This document shows positions 13,131 to 23,976 of a stretch of DNA of 64,000 nt, in pieces. Location: NCBI GenBank assembly GCA_025403435.1, contig CM046341.1:14549096-14613095 (forward strand). The letters are read 5' to 3'. The position numbers and the translations under genes are program-made. The number at the start of each line of letters is the position of its first letter. The stretch's first letter is position 1. Under the pieces are notes generated by a model, which saw nothing but the letters and a program-made list of their open reading frames with translations, was not told the origin of the DNA and ran no database searches. This stretch comes from Artocarpus heterophyllus (Eukaryota; Streptophyta; Magnoliopsida; Rosales; Moraceae).

Positions 13131-14599
13131 TAGGTTCGGTTAACCTAGGGAGTGTAGCACCACTTTAAAAAATATATTTTTGAGATGGTTTTGAAGCTGA
13201 ATTTTCATTGTCATCATCAAAATGAACCTTCACATTGATTTATACAGTCTAGAAGGATGTAACATGGAAAGGCCATAGAATGAAAATACTTATGGTTATA
13301 TGAGTACAATAATTATATAGAAGGAAAGTATTAATAGTTATGAGGGAATGATAATTATATGGAATGAGTTTATAAGTAGAATGCTTATGAGAGATTCGTA
13401 TAATATTAGGATCTATAAGCATATCTAATTCGTATAAACGATGAGAAATTCGTATAGATAAGAGGATTTAAAAGCCTTTTGTCTCGTGAAAAACAATGAG
13501 AAATATAAGGCTTGATTTATTGATTTTAAAGTTTGACATAGATATGCCAAATTTTTCGTAATTGATTCAAACCTAAGTAATGATTATGTGTGGATTCGAT
13601 GGAGCACATAAGTGTCAATATCTTTTCTTAAAAGTTCTATATATTTGAGGAATATGATATAAGTTGGGAATCATGGTATTGAATCATGAGAGAGATAAAT
13701 GTTAGACTTTTGGTCTGTTGAGACTGTGTAAAGTCTAGAATGCATGAATCTCAAAATTGGAATATTTTGTTACGTACATTGTATTTAAGTGTATCAGTGA
13801 ATCTTTTGGTTACCTAAGGTTTTGTTATATGAGGAAATTATATATTGTATGAGTAGAATTGTGGGGATTGTAGATGTTCTTAAGTAGTAACATATAGTGT
13901 CTTTGTTCATTGATATGGTCTACGTTGGAAGACGTAAATCGTATTGATTTCAAGGTTAGTCGCATTCTAAACCCTTGGTAGTAATGATGATGAATCCATT
14001 GATAGACGTTGAGTATTATCAATAACATATGGGTGTATGCATTGTTCAATAAGGTTTTGATTAAAACAAAATTATTTGAGTTGCTGGAAGATTATGTTGT
14101 TATGAAATGATTTTAAATATCATTCAGGAAGATCCTTGTTGTCGTTAAATTAGATTTGTTGTTTATAGTCAACTTTATCTATAGTGGGCTTTGAATTGGG
14201 TTTAAGATTCATACGAATTGGTTTTCAATTTTATGTTTGTTATTTAACTCGTTCTAAATGTGTTAAGGCCCGAAACAACCTGACCATTTTCAACTAAGAA
14301 CATTTGGGCCTAGTTCAAATCTTAAATCAGTTTGATTCACACTGTCTCTCCCACGTGGTCTCTATACGTGTCATATACAGTGGTTTAATCATTGTTTACA
14401 TATACGTTTACTGTGCCTAGGAGCTTATTTCTCTGAGTTCACTTTTTCTCTCTTAATTTGTTATTTTCTCTCTAAATCGCAAATCCTCTTCTTTTTCACT
14501 AGAAATTCTTCTTTCACTCTAAAAAGAAGAAGGTATTCTAGGATTCTGCAATTTACTATCTTAATTTTTCCTTTCTATTTACTCTTCTTTCATCTCATC

Positions 14600-15121
14600 A
14601 TGGACCCAAAGTACCAACATCTGAGAAAGTATTTCCCATCACTCTCCCAAAAGATTCTCAGAAAGAAATACAAGGCTAGAATTACTCGGTTGTGGATTCT
14701 TATGCGTTTTGGTATCCCTTGTGATGTGAGAATGTTAATAGAGGGGAAAATCCGTCCGAGTGACTTTAGTCAAGATGTCGGTTTACCAGGAACAGGTACC
14801 AGTCGTAGTGCAATGAAAAGAAGAGCTCGTGCCATCGTGGTCACTTGTAACAAATGTGGAAGACAAAATTGTAACGGTAAATGTACTTCACCTGGTTATA
14901 TGTCTACGAATAGAGAGGATAAAATAAGGTTTTGTAGGGATGGACTTTCAAAGGAGAACTTGGATAGCATCCATCCTCCTCTCCATGGTCACCCTAGTGG
15001 ATATGTTCAAGGAGCTATTTTTAAACTCTGGCCTAAATTTTATACAGAAAGACAACGCCTCAGGAATATGGTATTTCTAGATCCTGTTTGCCAAGCCATA
15101 AGAAAACTGGATGAGGAATAA
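14600..15121 (+). CDS. Cargo ORF1: small basic Cys-rich protein, viral NABP-like
   Basis: This is an intact 173-residue frame inside the retrotransposon, starting at the first ATG after about 1.5 kb of non-coding leader. Residues 1-50 are basic and hydrophobic and include the stretch GIPCDVRMLI. Residues ~67-80 form an Arg/Lys-rich patch (SRSAMKRRARAI), followed directly by a putative zinc-binding cluster C83-x2-C86-x4-C91-x3-C95. A 'G-I/V-P-x-D-V' stretch, then 'SR-x-A-x-RRRA', then a Cys cluster resembles the layout of the nucleic-acid-binding proteins of carla-like plant RNA viruses, which bind RNA or DNA and can act on silencing or host transcription. The Cys spacing is not the same as the viral one. 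It does not look like a retroviral gag with a CCHC knuckle. Family placement is inference; an open, intact coding frame is what is seen. It is probably transcribed from the 5' LTR. Confidence 0.6.
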   Translation: MDPKYQHLRKYFPSLSQKILRKKYKARITRLWILMRFGIPCDVRMLIEGKIRPSDFSQDVGLPGTGTSRSAMKRRARAIVVTCNKCGRQNCNGKCTSPGYMSTNREDKIRFCRDGLSKENLDSIHPPLHGHPSGYVQGAIFKLWPKFYTERQRLRNMVFLDPVCQAIRKLDEE

Positions 15122-15764
15122 GTCATCGCTCTATAAAGGTTATTTAGTCTTTACTTATTTGAAGCAGTTTTAGCTGATGTTCAACAGTTTGTGTTTTTCT
15201 TTTACTCAGAATATTTGCTTTTGTGTTTGAAATAATTGTGATTATTAGATTGATACAGTAAGTGTTAATATCTTATTTAATTTATGATTTTCTTAAATAT
15301 ATATATAATAAAATATATTATCTTATCAGACACGTTACATACGGTACAGTAATATGTTTGAATTTTGAAAAACTTATCCAGATATTTCAAGATTTGTGTC
15401 TCAAATTTCAAAAGTTCTACAGTATTTGTCGTTTATATTAAATTTCTAGACTTTGTGTATATTTGTCAAAAAGTCTACAGTTGTGTCATGAGGGTCTTCT
15501 GTCGAATTGTTCTCAATTGTCAAAAGTTATACAATTAGAGTCTAATCTTTTTCAAAAAGTGAATCAGATTTTTTGTAAACTATCAATCACCTTATCTTAC
15601 TTTCTTATCCGCACAAGATTTTGTTTAAATCTTTGGATTACTTTTTCATTACCTACTCGTCTATCTCTTTAGCCCTTTTTGTATATTTCTCATCTTTAAA
15701 ATCTCATGTAGAACCCGAAGTCTAAGTGGAGCAGACATTAAGCAACCACTTCTATAAACCAAAT

Positions 15765-16415
15765 ATGTCTACCTCCCAGTCCACGAAGAAAATAAAGAAC
15801 GTCTGTGTCTTTTGTGGTTCCAGCCTTGGAAAAGATAAAGCTTATTTAGAAGCTGCAAATCACTTAGGGCAAGTCCTAGCACGCAAGAAGATTAACATAA
15901 TCTATGGGGGTGGTAGTATAAAAATGATGGTAAATATGGCACTAGCAGCTAGGTCTAGCGACGCTACTGATGTAAGAATTTGGCCTCATATTCCAGTTGA
16001 AGGAAACCTTTGTAAGGAAGCCATAGGTAAGGGAGAAGGAGTCAGGAGTATCCCTAAAAATTTTAAAGACTTAATCTATAATTCTGATGCTTTTATAGCA
16101 TTACCTGGTGGTCTAGGTACTCTTGAGGAAATATTTATAGTTGCTTGTGGGCAATTGTTGGGCTTTTATTCCAAACCTTTGGGACTGCTGAACGTAAAGG
16201 GTTTTTATGACGGTCTTTTGAAATTTCTAGATTACGCTGTGGAAGAAAACATCACTACAGAATCGGAGAGACAAATCTTTGTCACTGCTCCAACAGCTGA
16301 GGAATTGATAGATAAAATGCAAATCATACATCCAGAATCCGACACTGCAACATCCAAGCTTGAATGGGAAAGGGAAAGCCGGGAGCGGCCAATTGATTTG
16401 AATCTCCATCTGTAA
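15765..16415 (+). CDS. Cargo ORF2: LOG-type (cytokinin riboside 5'-monophosphate phosphoribohydrolase family) protein
   Basis: This is an intact 216-residue frame in the same retrotransposon, 643 bases after ORF1. The N-terminus (KNVCVFCGSSLGKDKAY) and residues 107-122 (SDAFIALPGGLGTLEE) are clear LOG-family signatures. The stretches KPLGLLNVKGFYDGLL and VTAPTAEELIDKM match the rest of the fold, and SKLEWE near residue 197 resembles the C-terminus of plant LOGs, so the source is probably a plant gene. LOG enzymes release active cytokinin bases from nucleotides in the cytosol. Two points are odd: the segment normally holding the M-x-x-R-K pair reads IPKNFKDL, so the catalytic Arg seems absent, and the GGG-S-x-G-x-M motif has Lys for Gly (GGGSIKMM). 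The last residues DLNLHL form an LxLxL (EAR-like) motif. The frame has no introns, as expected after passage through RNA. The ATG at 15765 was chosen because upstream codons lack family similarity and the frame upstream has no ATG. Confidence 0.85.
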   Translation: MSTSQSTKKIKNVCVFCGSSLGKDKAYLEAANHLGQVLARKKINIIYGGGSIKMMVNMALAARSSDATDVRIWPHIPVEGNLCKEAIGKGEGVRSIPKNFKDLIYNSDAFIALPGGLGTLEEIFIVACGQLLGFYSKPLGLLNVKGFYDGLLKFLDYAVEENITTESERQIFVTAPTAEELIDKMQIIHPESDTATSKLEWERESRERPIDLNLHL

Positions 16416-17355
16416 TCTTTTTGTTTTATCTTTGGCATGTAGGCATGTGTGTCCGTATTTCGTGTGTTACGAATAACCGTTTGCCTTGTATTCTGTGTTT
16501 CTTGTGGTACGTTGTTGTTCAATCTTTTAGATTCATTGAGCCTAATGCCGGGATGGCTGGATACGGAGTACTTGATGCTCTCGAAACGCATCCTTCTTAA
16601 GGTCCGATCTTTTGTTTATCGATGTTTTTGTATCCTCTAAGCATGCATGATATGGATAGCTGGTATACGGAGTGCCTTGTACTCTCGAAACGTATCCGTA
16701 TTATGTTTGTAATGTGTAATATTCTGTTAATATTATGTGGAAGTACCAGAGTCAGTTATGGGGATATTCCATATGAAATATGAGTATATTATTTGGGTTG
16801 AATGTTTGTTTCATGAGGATAGCTGTTTAATGAAAAATATGCCGGGTATGTTTGCAACTCTGAGATTCCGTTTAATATCTCTATGAGTAAGTTTAATGTA
16901 TAGTTTTGAATAAAAGCGTTTGTGATATATGTTTTATGATTATGTTTTAGTTTATTAGTTGAGGTATGAAATCAAATATATTTGACTTTTCCTTACTCAA
17001 AAAGGAAAAGGAACCTAAAGATGAAGTATATAAAATTTCTCTGGCAATCTCCTTAAATGTGATTGTAAATCACAGTCCATGGACAATGAAGGACTGGAAT
17101 CATGGTATGGTCAATATGTATGCCTAATCAGATTCTTAGACTATTATACGGTGTTATAAGTTGAAACTTGTCAGAAATACTCTCATTGAGGGATTTAGGA
17201 GTAAGATTTATTATGCAAGTAAATAAGTGGAAATACGATAACTTAAATTTGGAGGACAAACAACATTAACGGTTTAGACTCAGAATTGGAATCATAGTGG
17301 AATCATAATTTTTACTAGTATTGCTAGAATTGAAATTTCGAGGACGAAATTTCTT

Positions 17356-17368
17356 TAAGAGGGGTAGA
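17356..17368 (+). promoter_or_regulatory. Polypurine tract
   Basis: The purine-rich 'aagaggggtagag' immediately precedes the 3' LTR and follows 'gaggacgaaatttcttt', a combination widely conserved at this place in Ty3/gypsy elements. It primes plus-strand synthesis. Confidence 0.8.
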
Positions 17369-17370
17369 GC

Positions 17371-19335
17371 TGTGACACCCGTTATTCTCCTAACGGGTAT
17401 TGAGGTAATTAAATTAATTTTTAATGTATAAAAAAAATTGCTTCATTTAAATTTATTTTATAATATTTATTTTTATCTATTTTTAAATTTTCTAAAATTC
17501 TCCTATATTTATTTAGTATGATTACTAAAAAGCCTTAGAACTTCTAATAAATCTCAAAAATGTCATATTGGCATTATGTGTGTTAAAGTCTTTAGATGAG
17601 ACATAAGGATATCTTTTCCAACTACTCTTGACCCTCATTTTCTTTATTTCCTCCGTGACATGCTTCAACATGTCTCCTCTATAATTGTTTCTATCACTTC
17701 TCTTCAAAGACTTCATCTTTTCTTCCTTTCTCTTCCACGGTTCCCACACTCTTCTTCTTATTTCTTTGCTGAAGCAAAATACTTAGAGAACTTCTTCAAG
17801 GCAGCCATAAAAATCAGCCACCATCACCTCCATTTGAGCAAGAATTTCAGTCATACCGAAGTAAAGGAACCTGTTTTGAAGCCATTTCAAGCTTCCAACT
17901 AACCATAATCCGAGGTTAGAATCTTATGAACAAATTTAGTCTTTCATTTATAAATTTTCTTTTATACTAAAGGATTATTCAAATTTGCGTTCTTAAACCT
18001 AAGTATATGTTTGTTGCTATTTTGGAGCATATGTATGAAGTCTAAGTGTATATGCCCTAGACAGAAAATTTATATTGTTAAACTTTATAATACCTCTATG
18101 GGCAGTGGTTATTTCTTGAAATTCTAAGATTAAATTAAAATAAATTTTATGAATGTAGTTGTATGTTGTGCTTTAGTTTTAATTGTCCTTATGCACGCCT
18201 TAGGATCAAGGGAGTATGGAGCTAACGTTAATTGATTCCAGGATTAAGAGACTGTTGATAAGCTTAAAAGGTAGGGATTCTATTACTCATCTTTTGTGAG
18301 GTTTTTATAGAATTAAAATTGATTGTTTTGCCGCAATATATATATATCTATGTTGAACTGATATTATATGATTATCACATATGAAACTATGACATGGACT
18401 CGTCTTGTATTGTACGGCGAGGAACATAATGAATTGACACATGTTATAAATTGAGAAGCATGGTTAGGAAAACTAACTCTATTGATAATGATTCAATATA
18501 GAGAAATTGTGAGACATGAAGAGGGCGACGGTTACGTCCTTGGGCATGAATACCCTAAAAGGTAAAATAGGGGGAAGGTGATGACGCTTCCTTGGGTTGA
18601 AAGTCCCAGAACACACTGTACAGGAATCGATTTGGTGAGGACTCGGGGCTTGATGTCCCCTCACCGGAACACCCTTGGAATGTTTATAGGGTGATCAAGT
18701 GCGCCCATTTGGGTTTCGATGAGTTGAGTGATACTCAATTTAATATGGATACCTAGGAACAATGATGATTGTTAATATTTGTATAAATGTGTAATTATGA
18801 CACTTGGTAATGATTAACTACGGTATCCATAAGATGTGATCATAATAAACCTCATAATCTGGAATATGATGTAACTTACTAACCATGCAGATTTTAATGT
18901 GGTAATGATAGAGGTGAGTAATGGCTTTCTCTACTGAGCATAGTGTTGCTCATTCCCTTATGTTTATATCTTTTCAGGACTCACTAAGTGTGAGGTGGCT
19001 ACGAGAAATATAGTTGAGGAAGCGATGTAACTATATTACATTGGGACTGCTCAATTGTAAAGAATGTTCTTCATGATAATGTAAGCATCAATTGTTACTT
19101 TCTGTGACTGTAATTATAATGTGTTGAGGGTTAAAATGATGATGACAACAGTTTATATTATTAAATTTAAGGTGCTACATTAAAACTGTGGTTTATTTGT
19201 CGTTTATATTTTTATTTTTGAGTTGAGAGTTTTTATTTAAGTTCCGGGCAAATTTTATTTTTAAGGTTTTACTTTTATTATTTATTTTTATTTTATCTCA
19301 TTAAAAACTGTTAACCCCCATATAGGGGCGTTACA
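17371..19335 (+). repeat. 3' LTR
   Basis: This 1965-bp copy of the 5' LTR has the same ends. Compared by eye with the 5' copy it has one A fewer in an early A-run, an extra ~19 bases at about 19215-19240 ('tttgagttgagagttttt' region) and C to T just after. The missing block in the 5' copy is bordered by a short repeat (tttttat), so slippage deletion in the 5' LTR is likely. Confidence 0.93.
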
Positions 19336-19490
19336 CCACGTGATTTGCACATGGGTCATTTGTAATGAAAAAAAATAAAATTTTATCACTTCTAAGTTTT
19401 GTTTCACATTACACTGTCACTTGACTTTTTTTTAATCTGAACTCTCGTTTAGAAAGATTTTGCTTGTATATTTTTTCTCATTTTTACTGC

Positions 19491-20706
19491 ATAACTCATT
19501 TAATAAGTCAATATTATTTACTGATATTTGAATTTGAATACTAAAGTAGATGAGTTACGCATTAAAAATGAGGAGATATCGGCAAACAATATCAAGAAAA
19601 AAAAATATACATACAGATCCTTCTTAAATGAGAGCAGATAAAAAAGCGATAAATGAGAGTGTAAACGTAGAATAAAACGTAAGAGTGATAAAATCTTATT
19701 TTTGCCTTACAGGTGACCTCTGTGCAAATTACTTAGGTTTAATTCCATCTATTTAAATTAAACATTAGAAAATAGGAGACAAAATAAGGAACTTTAAAAG
19801 TTCAAGAACAAATGATAATTTTTAAAAGTTTGAAAAGTTCAAGGTGTAAGGTGGTGATTTTTAAAGTTTAGAAAGTAAAATGAAAAAAATCCTAAAACTT
19901 AGGGGGCCATTAGTGTTAATAACCTTTCAAAAAATTAAAAAGCTTCGACGCCGTGCAATCGAGACCAAAAGCAACCCATGTCGGTGGGGTATCATGATCT
20001 CCCTCCACGACTTATTTGTGATGGCCATAACGAATCTCTACCTTGACGGATTTATGAGGGTCACAATAGAACGCAATTGATTTTATATTACGTTCTATTG
20101 TGACCCTCATTAAATACATAACTCATTTACTAAGTTGATATTATTTACTGATATCTGAATTTGAATACTAAAGAAGATAAATTATGCATTAAAAATGAGG
20201 AGATATTAGCGAACAATAACGAGAAGAAAATGTACATATAGACCCTTTTTAAATGAGAGCAAATAAAAAATGATAGATGAGAGTAAACGTAAAATAAAAC
20301 TTGAGAGTGATAAAATCTCATTTTTCCCTTATAGGTGACCCATGTGCATATCATGTGGGCTTAATTCCATCTATTTGAATAGAACATCAGAAAATAAGAG
20401 ACAAAATAAGAAGCTTTAAAAGTTTAAGGATAAATAGCAGTTTTTGAAAGTTTTGAAAATTTAGAGCGTAAAGTGTGATTTTTAAAATTTAGGGAGCAAA
20501 GTGAAGAAAATCCTAAAATTTAGAGGACCATTAGTGTTAATAAACTTTTTTAAAAAAAGCTTCGACGCCGTGCAATCGAGAGAGGAAGCAACCCATGCCG
20601 GTGGGGTGTCACGATCTCCCTCCACAGGATTTGTGATGGCCATGACGAATCTCCACCTTGACGGATTTGTAAGGGTTACAATAGAATGTAACTGATTTTA
20701 CCATTG
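19491..20706 (+). repeat. Tandem duplication of a ~600-bp segment
   Basis: Segments 19491-20092 and 20118-20706 are direct copies offset by about 620-627 bases. Both run from 'ataactcatt' through 'ccattagtgttaataa', 'cgacgccgtgcaatcgaga' and 'ccaccttgacggattt' (or its variant). They have diverged by many substitutions, so the duplication is old. The junction carries a perfect 20-bp inverted repeat (20054-20073 and 20091-20110). The similar short ORFs at 19880 and 20501 simply reflect the duplication. Confidence 0.75.
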
Positions 20707-23081
20707 CGAGCAAAGGTCACGACCATAGCAAATTTGCAAGGGTGGCTACGGGTGACGGAACATGATGGTTTCTATTGTGACCTCGACAGAATCTCAACCT
20801 AAGTGTGGTGGCATGAGCTCTAGATCTGGCATCGTCGTCGACAAAATCACGATAGAGTTGTAACCTCCATTGCAATAGAATCGCATTCCAATAGGGTCAC
20901 GAAGGACCCATGGCTGTTGCAACTTCCATCTCCGTTGTGATGGGGTCGTGTCCAGAGTGTGAATTGTCGGCAGGTTCCCAGCAGAACATGTCCTTTTTAT
21001 CACTTTTTTTAGGTTGTTTTTATATATTTCTTCAATGTTTAGGTTTGGTTGATAAATTTGATACGGATGGACTCATTTAACTAAAGATGAGCTTTCTTCC
21101 TTTTTATCATTAGATTTAGACCTGATGAAAAAAAAAAGTTTCCCATCAATAGGAGACAATAAGAGAAAATAGGACATCTAATGGTAATTTTTCCCGCCTT
21201 TTACTCTCCCAACTGCTTCTTCATATCTTCATCTTATCTTTCTTCCTTTTTTCTTTTTTTTTTTTCCACTTTGTTTAATTCTTGCCTTTTTTCCCCATTT
21301 TCTTAATGTGATTCTTATAAATATATTTTTGTCTCACTTACCTCATGGGAATAATTTCTTCTTACAAATCTTTCTATCTAAACTTTTTTTGAACCCTCAT
21401 AGAACTTTTTTTACATGTACCAAATAAAACATCTTTAACATGTATATATAATAATATATATATATATATTTTTTTTTTCATAAATCTCTTTAAAGGACGA
21501 AGTTTTTCATTCCTTGGGTTTTTTTTTTCTCTTTATTTTTTTATTAAAATGGTCCTTCACTTTTTTACTTTCTCATTTTTCATGTTTCTTTTACCGTAAT
21601 ATTTTTTCTATTTTGGCGTCCATTTTGTTGAATTCTTTCTTCTCATTTCTAATTACTTTGGTACACATATATGTAAATACTAATTTTCTTTCTTAATTTA
21701 TCTCTATCACATAATCATTTTTTGTCCAATGGCCCTCATGTGTTTTTTTCCTAATTTTTTCATTGAAATAATTTATTCTCAAATGTGTTTCCAATTAAAG
21801 ATTTTTTTCTCGGTAACTTTTCCAAATATCCCCGTGAATAATTTCTGTTCTAATTAGGACCACTAAACGCTTTTTTCTTTTAAATTTGTATGCCTTAAAC
21901 CTTTTTTTTTTTTACTTAACTAAACTTTGAAGAGAATATAGATAAAAAATTAATTTTTTAAAATTTTTTTGGATCTTTACATAAAAAAATGCAATATGTT
22001 GAATGTGCGTGCGCATGCGTATACGCGGAACGCGTATTTAAACTTATACCTTTCAAAGTTGCTGTCACATACAATTATTAATTAATAAAAGGAAATAATA
22101 TTTATTAATTAGAAAACGAAAAAAAAAATGATAAAGATGCATTTTTGTGAGAATGGATTGCACAATGTTGGGCCTCCACATTAAGGCCAATTGTTTTGTC
22201 TGTTGAGTAATTAAATAAATGGGTTTTAACATATCATAAATGTACCTCCTAGAATGATCTTCTAACTTAAAAAAAAAAAAAAAAAAGGGGTTCAAATTCA
22301 TCCCTTCTCTCATATTTTGAATTTGGACCAAAAAAGTAAAATAAAATAAAATAAAAATGCCCTAAAAATATTAAAAGAAAATTTTCTATTTCCGTTCGAA
22401 AACATCATGGACGGTAGATCACTTTACTTCAAGGAAGTTGTTTTAGAGTTTTATTACTTTTAAAAGTTGGAAATATTTTTAGGAAACTATTAAGGGAGAT
22501 TTTGTCTTTTGTTGTTCATAGAGATGAATATTTTGTAGTTTCCAAAAGTGAAAGATCTATTCAAAAAAAAGAAGAAAGATAAATTAAGAAAAAAATTAAA
22601 ATTATAGGTGTACTTAATTAATTTGCCTCGTTTAATGAAGCGGTGAGATCACTAAATAATCTAATGGAAGAAGCAAAATGCGGATTTTTAGTCCTTACTT
22701 GCATTTTTTTTTTTTGGTTCAACACTTTTATTTTTAGATTTTTTCTGAATAATTTTTATTTGAATTTGTAAATGTTACTAATTAACTCAAATCGGTGTTG
22801 GAGCTTTAATTTTGGATGGAATAACCAAATCTTTTTTTAGCTCTTATACCCTTGAATTTAACGTAGTTTGACAATTCACTCCTTAGAAAGTATTATCTTT
22901 TTTTTTTTACTAATTATGTCCATAAGTAAAAATAACCAAAGTTTAAAAATTCGAGTAAATTGCTATTCAATTAGAAATTTAGGAACTAGGTTTGGCAAAG
23001 AAAAAAATCTGTGACGAAAATGTTAACTACAAAAAGTTTAGGGGCACAAATACTAGACTTAAAAATAGTGTATGCCTATAA
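20707..23081. other. AT-rich intergenic DNA
   Basis: 20707-21000 is a GC-richer remnant, probably a continuation of the repeat to its left. From 21000 on the sequence is T-rich with many homopolymer runs and a (TA)n tract near 21450-21475. No gene, RNA or clear element is seen. Confidence 0.5.
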
Positions 23082-23661
23082 CATAGGGGTGGCAAAACGG
23101 GTTTGTGGGTCGGGTTGGAGTTAATTTTTACAAAATTAGGTCGACACTAACCCGACCCGTGACCCGAACGGGTTGAGAATTCTCAACCCTAACCCGACCC
23201 GTTTTGATACGGGTTGACACGAACCCGACCCGTGTCAACCCGTTTCTTATGCACAGTGTTAAAAAATAATAACCCGTAACCCGATTTTGACCCGTAACTC
23301 GATTTTGACCCGTAACCCGCCTCTAACCCGCCCACATTAATATATATAATATTAAAAAAAAGTAAAATTAGAAGAGTTTCATAACACTTTAACAAGAAGA
23401 TGAGTGATAAGAGAGGTAGGATTTGATATTTTAAGAGCTTATATTATATATGAAATAATATTAATTTTTTAAAAGTTAATTAATTAAATACGGGTCATTT
23501 TAGTGTTAGACGGGTTGACCCAAACACGACCCGTTTTTTGACGGGTCAGTTTCGGGTCGACACTAAAATGACCCGTGGTCAAATTTTTCGACACTAACCC
23601 GCAAAAAAGCGTGTCGGATTCGTGTCGTGTCGTCGTGTTGCAACTCGTATTGCCGGCCCTA
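23082..23661. mobile_element. hAT-type non-autonomous element (GGGTTGACCCG family)
   Basis: It begins 'cataggggtggcaaaacggg' and ends 'gtattgccggcccta'; the outer parts are complementary (TAGGGGTGGCAA...TTGCCGGCCCTA). The inside is packed with repeated CGGGT / ACCCG motifs, which form a large palindrome, and the centre is AT-rich. Flanks read GCCTATAA and GCCTATAT, an 8-bp duplication with one mismatch, as made by hAT transposases. It encodes no protein. Confidence 0.65.
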
Positions 23662-23949
23662 GCCTATATTACTAGCCCATGTTTAGCCAGTAATAGATGG
23701 TTGTGGCAATTTTTGATTTGTTATCCATCATTCTGTCCTTATGGGTAAATACTTGTGTTAGTGAAGTCTTCCTCATTTTGCTCCTCTAGGAATTAGTCCT
23801 GCTACAGTTTTATATGTATTAATGTAGTTCGCATCTTCATGAGAAAAACTGCCAATTCCCAGATGTACATTTGACCCACCCATTTTGTTTTTAAGTTCCT
23901 TATGGAATAGGTTTTAACTAGAACTGGTTTATTTGCTGAACATTTCTTT

Positions 23950-23976
23950 GGGGGGGGGGGGGGGGGGGGGGGGGGG
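23950..23976. repeat. Poly(G) tract, 27 bases
   Basis: An uninterrupted run of 27 G bases stands in AT-rich DNA. Long G homopolymers are rare in plant DNA. The exact length may be a sequencing or assembly artefact. Confidence 0.9.

Larger units (their letters stand above)
11164..19335 (+). mobile_element. Complete young LTR retrotransposon carrying two cargo ORFs
   Basis: The two LTRs are 11164-13110 and 17371-19335. Both start TGTGACACCC and end GGGCGTTACA, giving the expected TG...CA ends. The 5-bp target duplication CCACG is perfect (11159-11163 and 19336-19340). A primer site for initiator Met-tRNA follows the 5' LTR, and a purine tract preceded by 'gaggacgaaatttctttaag' lies before the 3' LTR; both are typical of Ty3/gypsy chromovirus (Tekay-like) elements. 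The 4260-bp interior shows no gag, protease, RT, RNase H or integrase motifs, so the element depends on proteins supplied in trans. It carries two intact ORFs unrelated to retroviral genes, at 14600-15121 and 15765-16415. By eye the LTRs differ only by one A in an A-run, a 19-bp indel and a C/T change beside it, so the insertion is recent. Confidence 0.93.
10945..19935. mobile_element. Long-TIR foldback element split by the LTR retrotransposon
   Basis: The arm at 10945-11160 ('ttattaacgctaatagcacg', 'gacggaattaagccc') is an imperfect inverted copy of the arm at about 19690-19935 ('cattagtgttaataacc'). Between them sits the complete LTR retrotransposon 11164-19335 with target duplication CCACG. 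Removing that insertion leaves about 820 bp with arms of about 200 bp. It is non-coding and probably a non-autonomous DNA transposon. The right arm also takes part in the tandem duplication at 19491-20706. Confidence 0.55.

Noticed and set aside
20794..21003. 69-codon minus-strand ORF in a GC-richer patch
   Set aside because: It lies in the continuation of the degenerate repeat and has no recognisable motif.
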